Of a stretch of 27,928 bases of DNA, positions 8,007 to 14,396 are shown in pieces. Numbering within the stretch: the stretch's first letter is position 1; each line of letters starts with the position of its first letter. The position numbers and the translations under genes were made by a program. The notes under the pieces are model-generated. The model made no database searches. It was given only the letters and a program-made list of their open reading frames with translations, and had not been told where the DNA came from. Source of the stretch: a virus; IMG/VR virus record IMGVR_UViG_3300021963_009370, positions 1 to 27,928 of that record; one strand, 5' to 3'.

Positions 8007-8733
8007 CTGGATACAATCCTATACCCAAACAAATAATATTAAAAGTTTGGTTATAGGTGTTTCCGGAGGCATTGATTCAGCTGTAACGTCTACATTATGT
8101 GCGTTGACAGGATTACCGACTTATACAATAAATCTTCCAATACATCAAAATCCTACCCTTGATTGTTTTTCAGATATTCATATAGAATGGCTAAAAAAGT
8201 TTTCTAATATTGTGCCATTAAAATTAAATTTATCAGGGATGTTTGATTCATTTGTTGCAGCTATTTCCCGTGATATTGGAACTGAATTTTATAACGATTT
8301 GGCATTTGCTAATACAAAATCACGATTACGCATGATTGCGTTATATCAAATCGCGCAAGCTAAAAATGGTATTGTTGTAGGAACAGGAAATAAAGTCGAA
8401 GATTTTGGGGTAGGATTTTTTACAAAGTATGGCGACGGCGGTGTAGATATTTCTCCTATTGCAGGACTACTAAAAAGCGAAGTATATCGTTTAGGTAATA
8501 TATTAGAAATAGATAAGAGAATTATGCAAGCTCCGCCGACTGATGGGTTGTGGGATGATAGTAGAAATGACGAAGATCAACTTGGAGCAACCTATGATGA
8601 ACTTGAATGGGCTATGAGTGCATCTATTAATGATATCACAACAGAACGAGAACAAGAAGTGTACGATCTATACCAAAAATTTCATATTAAGAATAAGCAT
8701 AAAATGATTCCTATCCCCATGTATATTCCTTGA
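7981..8733 (+). CDS. nadE: NH3-dependent NAD+ synthetase
   Basis: 250 aa, full-length for the ammonia-dependent enzyme (no glutaminase domain). It makes NAD+ from nicotinate adenine dinucleotide, ATP and NH3. Motifs: PP-loop SGGIDSA (about residues 28-34), NTKSRLRM, GTGNKVEDFGVGFFTKYGDG, ISPIAGLLKSEVYRLG, PPTDGLW and DEDQLGATYDELEWAM; together they are diagnostic. It overlaps the NAD-consuming sugar dehydrogenase by 26 bases, implying coupled translation. Phage NadE could offset NAD depletion by host defence or simply raise NAD supply; both are inferences. Confidence 0.95.
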   Translation: METHEKIVNWIQSYTQTNNIKSLVIGVSGGIDSAVTSTLCALTGLPTYTINLPIHQNPTLDCFSDIHIEWLKKFSNIVPLKLNLSGMFDSFVAAISRDIGTEFYNDLAFANTKSRLRMIALYQIAQAKNGIVVGTGNKVEDFGVGFFTKYGDGGVDISPIAGLLKSEVYRLGNILEIDKRIMQAPPTDGLWDDSRNDEDQLGATYDELEWAMSASINDITTEREQEVYDLYQKFHIKNKHKMIPIPMYIP

Positions 8734-8765
8734 CAAATACTAATCTGTCATATATATTATAAATA
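8730..8765 (+). promoter_or_regulatory. tandem sigma70-type and T4-type late promoter
   Basis: TTGACA at 8730-8735, a 17-bp spacer and TATATT at 8753-8758. A T4 late-type TATAAATA box at 8758-8765 shares one base with the -10. The next gene could thus be expressed both early and late. The TTGACA overlaps the nadE stop. Confidence 0.75.
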
Positions 8766-8783
8766 GTATTGAAAGGAGATATT

Positions 8784-8981
8784 ATGACTGAAAAACATGT
8801 TGAATATAATATTGCATTAGATGAGTATACACAAGGCATAGTCGATGATATTTTTCATGAAATTCATGATGAACTTGATCATCTAGAACAAAATGTAGGT
8901 CATTCTGAGTTATCTCTCGTTATCCTTGCATGGGTTCGTGACCGTGTAGAAATGGTGTCTGAAAACTATAAAAATAAATAA
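8784..8981 (+). CDS. small hypothetical protein, 65 aa
   Basis: The start at ATG 8784 is set by a strong AAAGGAG Shine-Dalgarno 7 bases upstream; a TTG 15 bases earlier lies within the ribosome-binding region and is unlikely. The product begins MTEKHVEYNIALDEYTQ and is acidic and helical, with the C-terminal half SLVILAWVRDRVEMVSENYKN. No family recognised. Expression from both an early and a late promoter sets it apart. Confidence 0.75.
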   Translation: MTEKHVEYNIALDEYTQGIVDDIFHEIHDELDHLEQNVGHSELSLVILAWVRDRVEMVSENYKNK

Positions 8982-8992
8982 TAAGGTATAGT

Positions 8993-9259
8993 ATGCCAAC
9001 CTATGAATATCAATGTGAGAAATGTGAACATTATTATACGAAGTATCTTAGTATCTCACGTATGCATGAACCCGAGGAGGAACCTTGCCCGAACTGCGCT
9101 GAACAAGCAGTAAAAAAGGTGATGATGACAGCACCTGCTTTTGGAGATCCTGTTCGTCTCGGCATCCGGCGCCCCGATGGGGGCTTTAAAGAGGTAATGC
9201 AAAAGATACATGCAGCTAATCGTGGATCAAAACTTAATACCGATAGTAGTTACATCTAA
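8993..9259 (+). CDS. FmdB-type zinc-ribbon protein
   Basis: 88 aa. MPTYEYQCEKCEHYYTKY, then CPNCAEQAVKKVM: two CxxC pairs (about residues 8-11 and 32-35) of the FmdB/CxxC_CXXC_SSSS regulatory family. A G- and R-rich tail follows. Family members are widespread in bacteria and aquatic T4-like phages, and their function is not well established. It is followed by an intrinsic terminator, so it ends the transcription unit. Confidence 0.85.
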   Translation: MPTYEYQCEKCEHYYTKYLSISRMHEPEEEPCPNCAEQAVKKVMMTAPAFGDPVRLGIRRPDGGFKEVMQKIHAANRGSKLNTDSSYI

Positions 9260-9282
9260 GTTCACAGATTTTGTGTACAACC

Positions 9283-9318
9283 ATCCCGCTAGGGCGTAAG
9301 CTCTGACGGGATTTTTTT
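9283..9318 (+). terminator. intrinsic terminator after the zinc-ribbon gene
   Basis: ATCCCG at 9283-9288 pairs with CGGGAT at 9307-9312. An inner AG-GC/GC-CT helix with GTAA loop stacks above it, and a run of seven T follows at 9312-9318. Confidence 0.85.
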
Positions 9319-9343
9319 ATCTACCTTCTACTCAATTCTTTTT

Positions 9344-10114
9344 ATGTCACGTAAAAAACAACGCCTAAAATTAATTCATGTTGATTCAAACATTCACACA
9401 AATTTTTTAGAGGATGAGTCAAAACACAAGATAAAATTTTCTGATTTAAAAGACATTTACCCCCTAACACATAATCAAGAAACATTTTTCAACTTGTATA
9501 AAAAAGGACATAAAGCCCTGTTACTTCATGGCGTTGCAGGAACAGGAAAAACATATATCGCAATGTATCAAGCGTTACATGAAATTTTAGATAGTGATAG
9601 TAGCTATAAAAAAATCTATATTGTACGGTCAGCCGTCCCTTCTCGTGATATTGGACACTTACCTGGCAATGAAAAAGAAAAAACAGAAGTATATGTTCAA
9701 CCATATCGTGAAATTGCGAATGAATTGTTACCACGATTTGGTGAAAGAGCATACAACAAGTTAAAAGAACAGAATTTAATTGACTTTATGGTTACTTCAT
9801 ATATTCGTGGCTTAACGCTTGATAACTGCATTGTAATTGTTGATGAATGTCAAAACATGACAGACATGGAATTGAATAGTATTATCACTCGTGTTGGTAA
9901 CAATAGTAAGATTGTATTTTGTGGAGATTTTAGACAAACCGATCTAAACAAAAAGCATGATATGTCAGGGTTGAAAAAGTTCATTGCGATTACTAATCAT
10001 ATGCCATCATTTCGCCAGGTAGAATTTGGTGTTGAAGATATTGTTCGTAGTAATTTAGTGAAAGAATATATTATTGCACGTATGCAATTGGAGGATATTG
10101 CGTTAGTATCTTGA
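9344..10114 (+). CDS. phoH: PhoH-like ATPase
   Basis: 256 aa. Walker A GVAGTGKT (about residues 63-70), the PhoH signature VRSAVPSRDIGHLPGN (about 94-109), Walker B CIVIVDECQNM (about 162-172) and CGDFRQTDL. PhoH-like genes are very common in marine and freshwater T4-like phages. The biochemical role is uncertain; helicase or RNA-linked ATPase activity is known for some members. It follows a terminator and has no clear Shine-Dalgarno (the 5' side is T-rich), so it may be transcribed from an unrecognised promoter. Confidence 0.93.
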   Translation: MSRKKQRLKLIHVDSNIHTNFLEDESKHKIKFSDLKDIYPLTHNQETFFNLYKKGHKALLLHGVAGTGKTYIAMYQALHEILDSDSSYKKIYIVRSAVPSRDIGHLPGNEKEKTEVYVQPYREIANELLPRFGERAYNKLKEQNLIDFMVTSYIRGLTLDNCIVIVDECQNMTDMELNSIITRVGNNSKIVFCGDFRQTDLNKKHDMSGLKKFIAITNHMPSFRQVEFGVEDIVRSNLVKEYIIARMQLEDIALVS

Positions 10115-10138
10115 CAAGGTATATTATGATGTTATATT
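10111..10138 (+). promoter_or_regulatory. sigma70-type promoter for the PD-(D/E)XK nuclease gene
   Basis: TTGACA at 10111-10116, a 16-bp spacer and TATATT at 10133-10138. The nuclease ATG at 10145 is only 7 bases after the -10, so the message would be leaderless or start further inside the gene. A later in-frame start is possible, but the N-terminal sequence looks genuine. Confidence 0.6.
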
Positions 10139-10144
10139 TCATGC

Positions 10145-10801
10145 ATGAAAACATTTACGCATAATCCTATACAATTAGTTGACCTTGATTCTGTTACGAC
10201 ACATAAAGGTCGCTATTACACAACTCCTACTGGAGTACGTTACCCATCGGTCACGACCATTCTTTCTGCCCACACACAAGCAGGGATAAAAGAATGGCGT
10301 GACCGAATTGGGCATGACGCTGCTGATAAAATCACACGGCAAGCCGCTACCCGAGGCACCAAGTTTCATAATCTGGCAGAAAAATATTTAAATAATGCAT
10401 ACAAACCCGAAAAGATGGGATTGTTAGATTTAGAATTATTTGATGTCGCCGTGCCTGAGCTAGAAAAAATTGACAATATTCACGCTCAAGAAATTGCGTT
10501 GTATTCTGATTATTTACGATTAGCAGGTCGTGTTGATTGTATTGCAGAATATGAAGGAAAGCTTAGCATTATTGACTTCAAAACAGCACGTAAAGAAAAA
10601 GAGCCGGCGCATGTTGAACATTACTTCATGCAAGCTGCGGCGTATGCTATCATGTTTGAAGAACGCACAAGTATCCCTATTAATCGGCTCGTATTACTCA
10701 TAGCCGTTGAAGATGGGTATATGCAGGTAATGAAAGGTAAACGTAACGATTATGCAAAACAATTGTTACACTACCGTGACTTATATGAATCTCAGGTATA
10801 A
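10145..10801 (+). CDS. PD-(D/E)XK family exonuclease (RecB/Cas4-like nuclease fold)
   Basis: 218 aa. Catalytic core LAGRVDCIAEYEG...LSIIDFKTARK (about residues 125-150): the GRVD aspartate, then the DFK Asp-x-Lys pair on the next strand. Upstream, RGTKFHNLAEKYL (about 75-88) supplies the conserved His/Glu helix, and downstream YFMQAAAYAIMF gives the QxxxY motif typical of RecB-type nucleases. Similar genes in T4-like aquatic phages are annotated as exonucleases. Probably involved in DNA recombination or degradation. Confidence 0.85.
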   Translation: MKTFTHNPIQLVDLDSVTTHKGRYYTTPTGVRYPSVTTILSAHTQAGIKEWRDRIGHDAADKITRQAATRGTKFHNLAEKYLNNAYKPEKMGLLDLELFDVAVPELEKIDNIHAQEIALYSDYLRLAGRVDCIAEYEGKLSIIDFKTARKEKEPAHVEHYFMQAAAYAIMFEERTSIPINRLVLLIAVEDGYMQVMKGKRNDYAKQLLHYRDLYESQV

Positions 10802-10841
10802 AAAAATAAATATTTGAGCAACATCAACATTAATAAAAATT

Positions 10842-13526
10842 ATGAAAAAAATTCTGTTACTCTTGTTTGTCCCGTTTTCGTCAGTATTTGCCCAAACGGG
10901 ACAAATTGTTGGTAGAGTGTTAGATGAATCAGGGCAAGGTTTACCCAGTGTAGGAATTCAAGTTGTCGGAACAACCACCGGAGTTATGTCAGGGGTTGAC
11001 GGACGGTATCGTTTACGAGTTACCGCCGGTACAACTACGATACAAGTTCGTCGTATTGGATACACGCCAAAAACAATTACAGGAATTATTGTTCCTAATA
11101 ATGGCATCATTGAACAAGATATTATTATGAGTGTTGCGAAAGTCCAACTTTCTGCAATAAATGTGACTGCGGTTAAGGAAAATGGTAGTATTAGCGGATC
11201 CTTAAACGCACAAAAAAATGCGACCAATGTAACTAATGCTATCACATCAGAACAAATTTCACGCAGCCCTGATAGCGATGCGGCACAAGCCGCACAACGT
11301 ATTAGCGGTGTCGCTGTGCAAGATGGCAAATATTTACAAGTGCGTGGCTTAAATGAACGTTACACAACTGCAAGTTTAAATGGGGTTCGACTTCCTAGTC
11401 CTGAACCTGAACGTAAAGTCGTTCCTTTAGATTTATTTCCATCTAGCTTACTACAGGAAATTAATACCAGTAAAACGTTTACCCCTGATCAACCTGGCGA
11501 TTTTGCAGGTGCCACGGTTAACATAAAAACAAAAGAATTTCCTGCACGAAAACAACTCAACTATAGTATGAGTGTTGGAGCAAACAATCGGGTGCTTTCT
11601 AATACACTACCTTTTGCCCCACGTGCCGGCGGCGAACTTTTTGCTTTATCAGGTTCAGCGCGAAACATGCCGACAGATTTGGCAAATGCAAATTTCCTAG
11701 GAAATGTTACGCAATCACAAATGAATAGTATCATTCGTTCACAACGTAATGTATGGGCACCACAATATCGTGATGGTCGAGGAAATAGTTCCTTTGGTGT
11801 CTCAGCAGGTGGTAATACGATATTAGGAAAAAACATTGGTTATGTCTTAAGTAGTAATTACGGATATTCAGAAGAAGTTCGGAGTAATGAACAACTTGCT
11901 GTTGGTAATCAAGGTGCAAACAATACTGTAGTGCCTTTAACATCACTTCGCGGTCAAACTGCCCGGGTAGGAGTGCAATGGGGCGGGATTGTTAATCTTT
12001 CAACTATGATAGGGCAATCCTCGCGGGTATCATTAAATAGCACATTCACACGAAACGCAGATAATGAAGCGCGTGTTGACGGGGGGTTTGATGAAAATCT
12101 CGCTGATAGTATTAGTCGTACTACATTACGATATGTAGAACGTGGCGTTGTCGCTGTTACAGGACAAGGTGATCATCAATTATCGACTAATAATAAAACA
12201 TCATGGTCACTTACAACATCCAATACCACACGAAAGGAACCTGATCGGTCAGATGTGGTATACGCACGAAATGGCACGAATGGTTATTCATTACTTACAT
12301 CGTTAGACGGCGCCCGGCGTCTATATTTCAATCTACAAGAACACAATGTCGTAGGTCAACTTGATCACACACTTACTGTAGGAAATCAAAATAATATTAA
12401 AGTAGGAACTTATTATCGTACCACAGAACGTAACACTCAAGCTCCTATCTATGCGTTTATTAGTCGTGCGAACGAAAATGTAACTACACAACCTGCCAAT
12501 GTCATTTTTAGTAAAGAGCAAGCATGTGAAACCTGTAATATAATTAACATTCAACCTATAGGTCAAGCAGGATCATACACCGCTAATGATGTAAACATGG
12601 CTGGCTATGTGATGACTGAATGGCAACTGTTAGATTATATGCGGATGATTGTTGGTGGACGTGTTGAAGGAGCGAATATTCAGGTAAATACCTCAACTCA
12701 AGGAGGATTTACGGTCGGTTCTGCTTTGCAAAATGTTGATGTATTACCTGCATTTTTACTCAATACGAAAATGTCTGATAATACTAATTTGCGTTTTGCG
12801 ATATCCCGAACCGTCACGCGCCCTGAATATCGTGAGTTAGCGCCGGTAACATTTCGTGATGTATTAGGTGGCGTAAGTGTAACGGGTAACAGTAAACTTC
12901 GTCGTGGATTAATTAACAACATTGACATTCGCTACGAACATTTTCCTACCCCGAATGAAATATTCAGTATTGGATTATTTGCAAAGCAATTCATTGATCC
13001 TATTGAACGTGTGGAACAAGCTACATCTGGGGCATATCAAGCAAACTTTCAAAATGCTTTAACCGCTGATAACATCGGTATTGAAGTTGAATTAAGAAAA
13101 CAGTTGCTTACGTCTTTATCTGTGTTTAGCAATATTACGGTGATGAGTTCAACCGTACAATTAGATGTCTCACGCGGATTAACAGTTACTGATAGTGAAC
13201 GTGCATTAGTTGGGCAGGCACCCTATGTTATTAATGCAGGGGTAACATATTCATCTCTAAGTGGGCGCACGAATGCCACGCTATTGTATAATACTGTAGG
13301 TGATAGAATCTTTGCTGCGGGGGTAATCCCATTACCAAACATTGTTGAAAAATCTCGTCATATGTTAGATTTAACCTTGAAGGTGCCTATCGGCAATCGT
13401 GCAAATGTAAAACTAGACATTCGAAACATTTTAGATGCACGCTTCAGATTTATGCAAGGTAACCTGGAACGCGAAGGATATAACGTAGGTCGAGCAATAT
13501 CATTAGGGATGTCTGTCGTTAAATAA
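10842..13526 (+). CDS. TonB-dependent outer-membrane receptor with carboxypeptidase-like regulatory domain
   Basis: 894 aa, full-length. Signal peptide MKKILLLLFVPFSSVFA (cleavage about residue 17-18). Carboxypeptidase regulatory-like domain at about 20-105 (GQIVGRVLDESGQGLPSV...GVDGRYRL...RRIGYTPKTITG). Plug domain at about 110-230, with ITSEQISRSPDSDAAQA, ISGVAVQDGKYLQVRGL and FTPDQPGDFAGATVNI. The rest forms a beta-barrel with alternating polar/apolar strands. From memory, the SPEPERKVVPLDLFPS and RRIGYTPK wording is close to Gemmatimonadota receptors. Oddities: the last residues GMSVVK lack the usual C-terminal aromatic of barrel proteins; CETC near residue 561 may be a loop disulfide; no Shine-Dalgarno. 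Codon use is somewhat GC-richer than the glycan cassette but still phage-like, so it is an adapted gene, not a recent host fragment. A TonB receptor on a phage genome is very unusual. Confidence 0.93.
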   Translation: MKKILLLLFVPFSSVFAQTGQIVGRVLDESGQGLPSVGIQVVGTTTGVMSGVDGRYRLRVTAGTTTIQVRRIGYTPKTITGIIVPNNGIIEQDIIMSVAKVQLSAINVTAVKENGSISGSLNAQKNATNVTNAITSEQISRSPDSDAAQAAQRISGVAVQDGKYLQVRGLNERYTTASLNGVRLPSPEPERKVVPLDLFPSSLLQEINTSKTFTPDQPGDFAGATVNIKTKEFPARKQLNYSMSVGANNRVLSNTLPFAPRAGGELFALSGSARNMPTDLANANFLGNVTQSQMNSIIRSQRNVWAPQYRDGRGNSSFGVSAGGNTILGKNIGYVLSSNYGYSEEVRSNEQLAVGNQGANNTVVPLTSLRGQTARVGVQWGGIVNLSTMIGQSSRVSLNSTFTRNADNEARVDGGFDENLADSISRTTLRYVERGVVAVTGQGDHQLSTNNKTSWSLTTSNTTRKEPDRSDVVYARNGTNGYSLLTSLDGARRLYFNLQEHNVVGQLDHTLTVGNQNNIKVGTYYRTTERNTQAPIYAFISRANENVTTQPANVIFSKEQACETCNIINIQPIGQAGSYTANDVNMAGYVMTEWQLLDYMRMIVGGRVEGANIQVNTSTQGGFTVGSALQNVDVLPAFLLNTKMSDNTNLRFAISRTVTRPEYRELAPVTFRDVLGGVSVTGNSKLRRGLINNIDIRYEHFPTPNEIFSIGLFAKQFIDPIERVEQATSGAYQANFQNALTADNIGIEVELRKQLLTSLSVFSNITVMSSTVQLDVSRGLTVTDSERALVGQAPYVINAGVTYSSLSGRTNATLLYNTVGDRIFAAGVIPLPNIVEKSRHMLDLTLKVPIGNRANVKLDIRNILDARFRFMQGNLEREGYNVGRAISLGMSVVK

Positions 13527-13548
13527 ATACAATAGATGGTAGTATAAT
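13519..13548 (+). promoter_or_regulatory. putative promoter of the permuted tmRNA
   Basis: A consensus TATAAT lies at 13543-13548. The best -35 candidate is a weak TTAAAT at 13519-13524 (18-bp spacer). Initiation near 13555 would start the RNA just before the predicted acceptor piece. An AATAAATA-like late box overlaps at about 13521-13528. Confidence 0.5.
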
Positions 13549-13554
13549 GTCTTG

Positions 13555-13597
13555 ATGAAATATGTCTTGGACGCGGGTTCGATTCCCGCCATCTCCA
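13555..13597 (+). ncRNA. tmRNA acceptor piece (T arm and 3' acceptor strand)
   Basis: The upstream piece contains the 3' strand of P2 (13561-13569), the T arm with TTCGATT loop (13578-13584), the acceptor strand (13590-13596) and the discriminator A at 13597. The 5' end is estimated from the TATAAT at 13543. It would carry the alanine after CCA addition. It is shorter than acceptor pieces I remember from bacteria. Confidence 0.85.
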
Positions 13598-13691
13598 TAC
13601 TGGGGGGATGACATGGCTTCGACAGGGTATAAAGTAACCCAGGAACGCTACCCGATAGGCGACTGCCGTAAGCAGAGCACAATCATTAAAG

Positions 13692-13727
13692 GGCACATAT
13701 AACGCGCCTCTCGCATTAGCTGCTTAA
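13692..13727 (+). other. tmRNA proteolysis-tag reading frame (GTYNAPLALAA)
   Basis: Resume codon proposed as GGC at 13692, because the upstream bases supply the U at -5 and A at -4 seen before resume codons. The stop is TAA at 13725-13727. The tag would be GTYNAPLALAA, and the last four residues match the ClpXP-type ALAA degron. The resume codon is less certain than the 3' end; a GCA at 13677 would give a longer tag, but lacks the A at -4. Confidence 0.75.
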
Positions 13728-13742
13728 TTAAGTAGCTTTGCC

Positions 13743-13775
13743 GGGTTCGGGGTTACCCTGGGAACAGAAAACCCC
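13743..13775 (+). other. H-type pseudoknot downstream of the tag
   Basis: GGGT (13743-13746) pairs with ACCC (13755-13758), and GGGGTT (13749-13754) pairs with AACCCC (13770-13775). The order of the four strands is interleaved, which is the pseudoknot topology expected after a tmRNA tag. Confidence 0.7.
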
Positions 13776-13790
13776 ACCCCTTTAATTTCT

Positions 13791-14363
13791 ATGCAAATAC
13801 ATATACCTGACAAGTGCCCACAAATTAATGTGTTATTTTCAGGTGGTGTTGATAGCTCATTACTATTATATCTACTCACCACACAAAACACACGCAATAT
13901 CCCCATACATGTATTTGGGATGTTAAAAAACAAACGTGAACAACATTTTCATGCTGTTTTATCGTGGCTTGAAACTCACCTGCATACACAATACATAAAG
14001 CAGTTAACACCACGGTTTTTCTTTATTCGCGATTTCGTAAAAAATACGTTAGATATCTCACCTGAAAACGCGATAACATATAGCGCGTGTAATAAAGTGA
14101 TTACGGATGTATTTACTCCTACAAAATTTATCCCCGGTGATACGCCCCCGGTTCGTGGGCCTGCTTTAAGTGAACACCACTTTCGCCCATTTATTAACTT
14201 TGACAAAGTATATCTTTGTAACTTATATAAACAATATGGGTTACAGGATCTATTCTTATTGACACATTCTTGTGGTATAGATATTACTAATCATTGTGGT
14301 GAATGTTATTTTTGCATGGAAAGAGACTGGGGAATAAGAGAAAGTAATCTATTTAACTTATAA
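13791..14363 (+). CDS. PP-loop ATPase, QueC-like (7-cyano-7-deazaguanine synthase-like)
   Basis: 190 aa. N-terminal PP-loop INVLFSGGVDSS (about residues 12-23), which binds and adenylates with ATP. The C-terminal zinc-type cluster HSCGIDITNHCGECYFCMERDWG has Cys-x7-Cys-x2-Cys-x2-Cys, the arrangement of QueC. It is shorter and more diverged than typical QueC (about 220-230 aa). No FolE, QueD or QueE is in the window, so a role in DNA or tRNA deazaguanine modification is only a possibility. The ATG follows the tmRNA pseudoknot within 16 bases with no Shine-Dalgarno, so it may be read from the same transcript. The stop overlaps a late promoter. Confidence 0.7.
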   Translation: MQIHIPDKCPQINVLFSGGVDSSLLLYLLTTQNTRNIPIHVFGMLKNKREQHFHAVLSWLETHLHTQYIKQLTPRFFFIRDFVKNTLDISPENAITYSACNKVITDVFTPTKFIPGDTPPVRGPALSEHHFRPFINFDKVYLCNLYKQYGLQDLFLLTHSCGIDITNHCGECYFCMERDWGIRESNLFNL

Positions 14364-14366
14364 ATA
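14359..14366 (+). promoter_or_regulatory. T4-type late promoter for the subtilase gene
   Basis: TATAAATA overlapping the preceding stop codon, within the longer motif TATAAATATATAAAA that is repeated exactly at 23399 before gp48. A good Shine-Dalgarno (AGGAG at 14387-14391) follows 21 bases downstream. Confidence 0.8.
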
Positions 14367-14396
14367 TATAAAAACATTTACTGTTTAGGAGAATCT

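Larger units (their letters stand above)
13604..13780 (+). ncRNA. tmRNA coding piece (5' acceptor strand, D loop, tag, pseudoknot)
   Basis: Begins with acceptor strand GGGGATG and the D-loop consensus, then P2 5' strand and a structured region (PK1 expected at about 13645-13680, not resolved). The tag reading frame follows, then an H-type pseudoknot at 13743-13775. The 3' end is approximate; a pyrimidine-rich stretch leads into the next gene. Confidence 0.85.
13555..13785 (+). ncRNA. ssrA: circularly permuted (two-piece) tmRNA, whole locus
   Basis: The tRNA-like 3' part precedes the 5' part. First comes GGACGCGGGTTCGATT with a perfect 5-bp T stem (GCGGG 13573-13577, CCCGC 13585-13589) and acceptor strand CATCTCC (13590-13596) plus discriminator A. 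Six bases later GGGGATG (13604-13610) pairs with that acceptor strand (7 bp, one GU) and continues as GACATGGCTTCGAC, the conserved tmRNA D-loop region. CAGGGTATA (13623-13631) pairs with TATGTCTTG (13561-13569), giving a 9-bp helix P2 with several GU pairs. A tag frame ending ALAA-stop (GCA TTA GCT GCT TAA, 13713-13727) and a downstream pseudoknot follow. tmRNA with SmpB rescues stalled ribosomes. No downstream linear-type T arm exists, so a normal one-piece gene is excluded. CCA is not encoded. Outer ends and PK1 are not resolved. Confidence 0.93.

Noticed and set aside
10958-11329. Minus-strand ORF of 123 codons opposite the TonB-dependent receptor
   Set aside because: Antisense shadow of a conserved domain; no Shine-Dalgarno and no recognisable motifs.
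13532-13600. Possible tRNA ending in GGTTCGATTCCCGCC
   Set aside because: The upstream bases cannot form a 7-bp acceptor stem with CATCTCC (only AGATG pairs), and no D and anticodon arms fit. The downstream GGGGATG pairs better, giving the permuted tmRNA.
13358-13696. Minus-strand ORF of 112 codons across the end of the receptor gene and the tmRNA
   Set aside because: It overlaps a structured RNA and a clear CDS, and its translation shows no family features; treated as a shadow.
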